Assembly: GCF_001419985.1 (NCBI RefSeq)
Contig: NZ_LJAL01000002.1
Coordinates: 401,126 to 465,125 of the forward strand
Source: Loktanella sp. 5RATIMAR09
GTDB taxonomy: Bacteria > Pseudomonadota > Alphaproteobacteria > Rhodobacterales > Rhodobacteraceae
DNA length: 64,000 bases
Direction: 5' to 3'
Shown here: piece by piece, positions 59,781 to 64,000 of the stretch
Position numbering within the stretch: position 1 is the first letter of the stretch
How the letters are laid out: the number at the start of each line of letters is the position of its first letter
Translations under genes and position numbers: made by a program
Notes under the pieces: generated by a model
What the model saw: only the letters and a program-made list of their open reading frames with translations
What the model was told of the DNA's origin: nothing
The model's database searches: none

Positions 59781-62624
59781 ATGCCTTTTACCCCGACCGA
59801 TTATCTGCCTTACGACTTTGCCAACCGCCGCCACATCGGGCCATCGCAGTCCGAAATGGCGCAGATGCTACAAGTGGTCGGGGCCAAAGACCTTGATGCG
59901 CTGATTGACGACACACTGCCTGCCGCAATCCGGCAAAAAGCGCCGCTTGATTTCGGCAAGCCGCTGTCCGAGGCAGAGTTGCTGCGTCGGATGAAAAAGA
60001 CTGCCCAAAAGAACAAGGTGCTGACGTCGCTGATTGGGCAGGGGTATCATGGCACGGTCACACCGCCTGCGATCCAGCGCAACATTTTCGAAAACCCTGC
60101 GTGGTACACGGCCTATACGCCCTATCAGCCCGAGATTTCACAAGGCCGGCTTGAGGCGCTGTTGAACTTCCAGACGATGGTGTCTGACCTGACAGGGCTC
60201 GAGATTGCCAATGCATCCCTGCTGGACGAGGCAACCGCCTGCGCCGAAGCCATGACGATGGCCCAGCGTGTCGCCAAGAGCAAAGCCAAGGGGTTCTTTG
60301 TGGATGAAAACTGTCATCCGCAGAATATTTCGGTGATGAAAACGCGCGCGGCCCCCTTGGGGATCGAGATTATCGTGGGCGATCCCGAAGCGATGGACGC
60401 AGAGGCCGTCTTTGGCGGAATCTTCCAGTTTCCGGGCACCCACGGGCGTTTGCGCGATTTCACCGATCAGATTGCCGCACTGCATGAAAACAAGGCGATT
60501 GGCGTGATTGCCGCCGATCCACTTTCACTCACGCTCTTCAAGGAACCGGGCGCGATGGGCGCCGATATCGCCATCGGCAGCACCCAGCGCTTTGGTGTAC
60601 CTGTCGGCTATGGTGGCCCGCACGCGGCCTATATGGCCACAAAAAAGGCCTATGCACGCTCCATGCCCGGCCGGATTGTGGGTGTGTCGATCGACAGCCA
60701 TGGCAACCGCGCCTACCGGTTGTCCTTGCAGACGCGCGAACAGCATATCCGCCGCGAAAAGGCCACGTCGAACGTTTGTACGGCGCAGGCACTTTTGGCG
60801 GTGATGGCAGGGTTTTATGCGGTGTTTCACGGGCCAGAGGGATTGAAGGCCATCGCACAGCGCATCCACCGCAAAACCGCACGGATGGTCGAGGGGCTGA
60901 AAGACGCGGGTTTTGACGTGCGCCCCGCCACTTTCTTTGACACGGTGACGGTCGAGGTAGGGCCCTTGCAGGCGGCCGTTATGGCCGCGGCAATGAACGA
61001 AGGGATCAACCTGCGTGCCGTTGGCAAAACGCAGGTTGGGATCACGCTGGACGAACGCACACGGCCGGAGACAATCGAGGCCGTCTGGCGCGCCTTTGGC
61101 ATCACGCGGGCGGACAAGGATTATACGCCGCATTATCACATGCCAGAAAAGCTGATCCGCACGTCCGACTATCTGACGCATCCTGTGTTTCACATGAACC
61201 GCGCCGAGACGGAAATGATGCGCTATATGCGGCGTCTGGCGGATCGTGACCTGGCGCTGGACCGCGCGATGATCCCGCTGGGGTCTTGCACCATGAAGCT
61301 GAACTCCGCTGCCGAGATGATGCCGGTGTCTTGGGACGAGTTCGCGCTGCTGCACCCCTATGCGCCCCGCGATCAGGCCGAAGGCTATCATGAAATGATC
61401 GACGATCTGTCCGCGAAACTCTGTGATGTGACCGGCTATGACGCGATCTCGATGCAGCCCAATTCCGGCGCGCAGGGTGAATATGCGGGGCTTTTGACGA
61501 TTGCGCGCTATCACGCAGAGCATGGGCAGGGGCATCGTAATATCTGCCTGATCCCGATGTCCGCGCATGGGACAAACCCTGCCTCGGCGCAGATGGTGGG
61601 CTGGACTGTGGTACCGATCAAATCGGATGCAAAGGGGGACATTGATCTTGACGATTTCCGCGCCAAAGCGGCACAGCATGCCGACAATCTTGCCGGCTGC
61701 ATGATCACCTATCCCTCAACCCACGGCGTGTTCGAGGAAACCGTGACCGATGTCTGCAAGATTACCCATGATCACGGTGGTCAGGTCTATATCGACGGGG
61801 CCAATATGAACGCGATGGTCGGCCTGTCGCGTCCCGGTGATCTGGGGGGCGATGTCAGCCACCTGAACCTGCACAAGACGTTTTGCATCCCGCATGGCGG
61901 CGGTGGCCCCGGCATGGGACCAATCGGGGTGAAATCACATCTGATCCCGCATCTGCCCGGTGATCCCAATGGCGGGACAGGGGCGGTATCGGCCGCAGCC
62001 TATGGCTCGCCCTCGCTTTTGCCCATCTCTTGGGCCTATTGCCTGATGATGGGCGGTGAAGGGCTGACGCAAGCCACGCGCGTGGCGATCCTGAACGCCA
62101 ACTACATCGCCAAGCGGCTCGAAGGGGCGTTTGATGTGCTTTATAAAGGGCCGACCGGCCGTGTGGCGCATGAATGTATCATCGACACACGCCCCTTTGC
62201 GGATAGTGCTGGTGTGACAGTGGATGATATTGCCAAGCGCCTGATCGACAACGGTTTTCATGCCCCCACCATGAGCTGGCCCGTGGCGGGAACACTGATG
62301 GTAGAACCCACAGAATCCGAGACCAAGGCCGAGCTTGACCGCTTCTGCGACGCGATGCTGGCAATCCGCGCCGAGATTGCCCAGATCGAGAACGGCCAGA
62401 TCGACGCGGTCAACAACCCGCTCAAGAACGCCCCGCACACGATGGAAGACCTCGTGCTTGATTGGGACCGGCCCTATTCGCGCGAAGTGGGGTGCTTCCC
62501 GCCCGGAGCCTTCCGCATCGACAAATACTGGCCACCGGTCAACCGCGTGGATAACGTGTGGGGCGACCGTAACCTGACCTGCACCTGCCCGCCGATGACG
62601 GACTATCTGGAAGCAGCAGAGTAA
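59781..62624 (+). CDS. gcvP: Glycine cleavage system P protein (glycine dehydrogenase, decarboxylating)
   Basis: The PLP enzyme that decarboxylates glycine and passes the aminomethyl group to GcvH. It is the long, single-chain form (947 residues) with the two homologous halves fused. The first half has [14 protein letters not shown] and [18 protein letters not shown]. The second half carries the PLP-lysine in [20 protein letters not shown] near residue 700, and [39 protein letters not shown] lies near the end. ATG 59781 follows GGAGCC. It closes gcvTHP, with a long inverted-repeat terminator after it. Confidence 0.97.
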   Translation: MPFTPTDYLPYDFANRRHIGPSQSEMAQMLQVVGAKDLDALIDDTLPAAIRQKAPLDFGKPLSEAELLRRMKKTAQKNKVLTSLIGQGYHGTVTPPAIQRNIFENPAWYTAYTPYQPEISQGRLEALLNFQTMVSDLTGLEIANASLLDEATACAEAMTMAQRVAKSKAKGFFVDENCHPQNISVMKTRAAPLGIEIIVGDPEAMDAEAVFGGIFQFPGTHGRLRDFTDQIAALHENKAIGVIAADPLSLTLFKEPGAMGADIAIGSTQRFGVPVGYGGPHAAYMATKKAYARSMPGRIVGVSIDSHGNRAYRLSLQTREQHIRREKATSNVCTAQALLAVMAGFYAVFHGPEGLKAIAQRIHRKTARMVEGLKDAGFDVRPATFFDTVTVEVGPLQAAVMAAAMNEGINLRAVGKTQVGITLDERTRPETIEAVWRAFGITRADKDYTPHYHMPEKLIRTSDYLTHPVFHMNRAETEMMRYMRRLADRDLALDRAMIPLGSCTMKLNSAAEMMPVSWDEFALLHPYAPRDQAEGYHEMIDDLSAKLCDVTGYDAISMQPNSGAQGEYAGLLTIARYHAEHGQGHRNICLIPMSAHGTNPASAQMVGWTVVPIKSDAKGDIDLDDFRAKAAQHADNLAGCMITYPSTHGVFEETVTDVCKITHDHGGQVYIDGANMNAMVGLSRPGDLGGDVSHLNLHKTFCIPHGGGGPGMGPIGVKSHLIPHLPGDPNGGTGAVSAAAYGSPSLLPISWAYCLMMGGEGLTQATRVAILNANYIAKRLEGAFDVLYKGPTGRVAHECIIDTRPFADSAGVTVDDIAKRLIDNGFHAPTMSWPVAGTLMVEPTESETKAELDRFCDAMLAIRAEIAQIENGQIDAVNNPLKNAPHTMEDLVLDWDRPYSREVGCFPPGAFRIDKYWPPVNRVDNVWGDRNLTCTCPPMTDYLEAAE

Positions 62625-62646
62625 GGGCGGCATCAGGACCATCTAG

Positions 62647-62687
62647 CCGTAAAACGCCGGCAGCCTTCGGGTGCCGGCGTTTTACGG
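62647..62687 (+). terminator. Long inverted-repeat terminator after gcvP
   Basis: CCGTAAAACGCCGGCA (62647-62662) pairs with TGCCGGCGTTTTACGG (62672-62687), 16 bp without a mismatch, around a loop with CCTTCGGG. T-runs lie inside the stem ends, so it works in either direction. It ends the gcv operon. Confidence 0.85.
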
Positions 62688-62786
62688 CAGGTATGCGCGA
62701 CAGACTTGCTGAAATCCCAGCGTTGGATCACATTGCAGGGGCAGCCAGCGCCGCCAAACCTGTTCGGCTGACTTTGGAGCATTGCA

Positions 62787-63314
62787 ATGCACGATATCAC
62801 GATCGCACTATGCAAAAGCCTGCCGCCCAGGGACGAACTCGATGATATTTTGTCCCAGTACTACGCGCTTATCGTGCTCCGGATGCAGCAGATGGGGTTT
62901 GAGATTGATCCCGCTGCGCCAAAAAGTGCGCTTGCCGAGTTCTGGGCAAATGCAAACGATTATCTGACTCCGAACGGCTGTCTTGTGGTTGCACGCAAAG
63001 GCGATGGACAGATTGTCGGCTGTGGCATGATGAAGCGGCTCGACCATGACACTGGCGAGTTGAAGCGGGTTTTTGTCACCCAAGAGGCAAGGGGAACGGG
63101 CACCGGAAAAGCATTGATCATGGCGCGGGAACAAGCAGCGCGCGATATGGGTCTGAAACGCCTGATTGCAGATACGCTTACACCCAATGTCGAAATGCGC
63201 AGTCTATATCCCAAACTCGGTTTCGTGGAATTGGACGTGCCGGTAGAGACGACTACCTACAAGGATCAACCCATGCTCCGCCCGCACTTGCACTATTTTT
63301 CGAAGGATTTGTGA
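62787..63314 (+). CDS. GNAT family N-acetyltransferase
   Basis: A single-domain acetyltransferase of 175 residues. The acetyl-CoA loop is visible in LKRVFVTQEARGTGTGKALI (R/Q-x-x-G-x-G/A at residues 100-108), preceded by the beta4 strand and followed by MRSLYPKLGFVELD, the C-terminal motif B. The N-terminal half, DDILSQYYALIVLRMQQMGF, fits the small branch near putative acetyltransferases with a capping region. Substrate unknown. ATG 62787 lacks a strong ribosome site; a GGAG lies 16 bases ahead. Confidence 0.9.
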   Translation: MHDITIALCKSLPPRDELDDILSQYYALIVLRMQQMGFEIDPAAPKSALAEFWANANDYLTPNGCLVVARKGDGQIVGCGMMKRLDHDTGELKRVFVTQEARGTGTGKALIMAREQAARDMGLKRLIADTLTPNVEMRSLYPKLGFVELDVPVETTTYKDQPMLRPHLHYFSKDL

Positions 63315-64000
63315 GTGCAGGACCCCTGATATGAATTGATTGTCGTTACGGATCATGGTGACCATCAACCCGTCGTTCGATTTGCTGATCCGATGCAAAT
63401 CCACTGAAGGCACAAAGCACGCGGTTTTCGCAAGGTCCATACCGAGACCTCAAATGCGACTTGTGGCGGAGGATAACTTTTTTCTCGAACGGGTCTCTTT
63501 ATACTCGGGTGGCTTGACTGATGATCGTTATTCTCTCGCTAAATCAATGATATAGATTTCTAAGTGCCAGATTTGACCTGATTGCAGGGCGTCCAGTTAT
63601 CGGCAAAAGCAGCGTGTATTCGTACCTTAGCACGCGTTTGTGTGGCTGTCGGCTGCTGCAAAGGTCTGCGTTGCGCTATCGCTGGTGCGCGATGACGCGA
63701 AGCAGTTGTCGTCATCTGGGATGTGATTGGGTGTTGGTGGGATCGTGTTGTCGTTTGCTGGGAACGGTGTGTCAAAGTGGTTTCTCGCGTGGTGCTGAGG
63801 TGGGTTTGTGTGTCCGGTAATTATACTGCGCGGATGTTCCTACGGTTCTACTGTGATCGATGTGATGGCGCGGAGTAAGGATCAGACGAACAATGTGTTC
63901 GAGAGCCGCTGTGCCAGTATCTAGCGCGTCGCCCAATCCACATGTCTAACGTCAGCGCCTATGGGTCCAAATTGGACCTATCGCGCTTTCGTGCCGCCCC
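63315..64000. other. About 690 bp without a supported gene
   Basis: Only short frames are present (for example 63340-63555 and 63614-63820), with no family resemblance and without good ribosome sites. The stretch 63600-63830 is unusually rich in GT on the plus strand. GGTCCAA/TTGGACC, a 7-bp inverted repeat with one base between, lies at 63964-63978 close to the window edge and could belong to a gene further right. Confidence 0.4.

Noticed and set aside
60525..61679. 384-codon minus-strand frame
   Set aside because: Antisense of gcvP, whose motifs are intact across the same stretch.
63614..63820. 68-codon plus-strand frame near the window end
   Set aside because: Cys-, Arg- and Leu-rich translation of a GT-biased stretch, without a ribosome site or relatives.
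1..64000. CRISPR arrays and complete insertion sequences
   Set aside because: No regularly spaced repeats, and no transposase reading frame with terminal repeats, were seen. The only mobile-element trace is the dead integrase at 11360-11868.

Overview
The window is bacterial chromosome of moderately high GC, densely coded, and almost certainly from an alphaproteobacterium of the Rhodobacteraceae (marine Roseobacter group). The evidence is a circularly permuted two-piece tmRNA gene, a DMSP demethylase (dmdA) next to acryloyl-CoA reductase (acuI), the trgA-trgB-cysK tellurite locus known from Rhodobacter, a DUF4169/ribbon-helix-helix pair behind fumC, and a tandem glycine riboswitch ahead of gcvTHP. 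A Loktanella/Yoonia/Octadecabacter-like genus would fit, but this is inference. I see no complete mobile element and no CRISPR array.

Layout. 1-5.3 kb: the 3' end of a cytochrome P450, a small unknown gene, then a minus-strand block (DUF1194 protein, chromate transporter, SspB adaptor, fumarase C, DUF4169, ribbon-helix-helix protein). 5.3-5.65 kb: the ssrA tmRNA gene, with a decoded tag ANDNKAPMAVAA. 6.0-10.2 kb: a complete ugpBAEC-type ABC importer, with a hairpin after the binding-protein gene. 10.4-11.1 kb: an SRAP/HMCES-type protein. 11.1-13.4 kb: a patch of gene debris holding pieces of a flavin reductase, a tyrosine recombinase, a glycerate 2-kinase and a TRAP permease. 13.4-15.9 kb: DUF4345 protein, hemN, SCO1/SenC.

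15.9-23.4 kb is the most distinctive region. A GntR/FCD regulator with a double palindromic operator is divergent from a tightly coupled run of genes: DUF2182 membrane protein, Cys-rich DUF1326 protein, DinB-fold protein, dmdA, acuI. A universal stress protein and a BCCT transporter follow. It reads as an organosulfur (DMSP) uptake and demethylation island with three uncharacterised proteins built into it. 23.4-30.1 kb: class V aminotransferase, photolyase, cyclopropane fatty acid synthase, then trgA, trgB (GGCT-NUDIX fusion) and cysK. 30.1-35.0 kb: a DUF3772/MscS channel, alanyl-tRNA editing protein, M35-type peptidase, AI-2E transporter. tRNA-Ser(GGA) follows.

35.8-45.6 kb is a purine and ureide degradation island: urate hydroxylase PuuD, a LysR regulator, hydroxyisourate hydrolase, a PuuE-UraD fusion, ureidoglycolate lyase, an NCS2 permease, a nitrate/sulfonate-type ABC importer and ureidoglycine aminohydrolase. 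Together they take urate to glyoxylate, urea and ammonia. The ABC ATPase has no canonical start codon in the place where its family begins.

45.9-51.5 kb: a chemoreceptor, tRNA-Asn(GTT), about 0.8 kb of apparently empty DNA, an MBL-fold hydrolase and an EnvZ-like kinase. 51.5-57.8 kb: a TctD/TctE two-component system with an extra periplasmic binding protein, divergent from tctCBA. 57.8-62.6 kb: the glycine riboswitch and gcvT-gcvH-gcvP. 62.8-63.3 kb: a GNAT acetyltransferase. The last 0.7 kb has no gene I can support.
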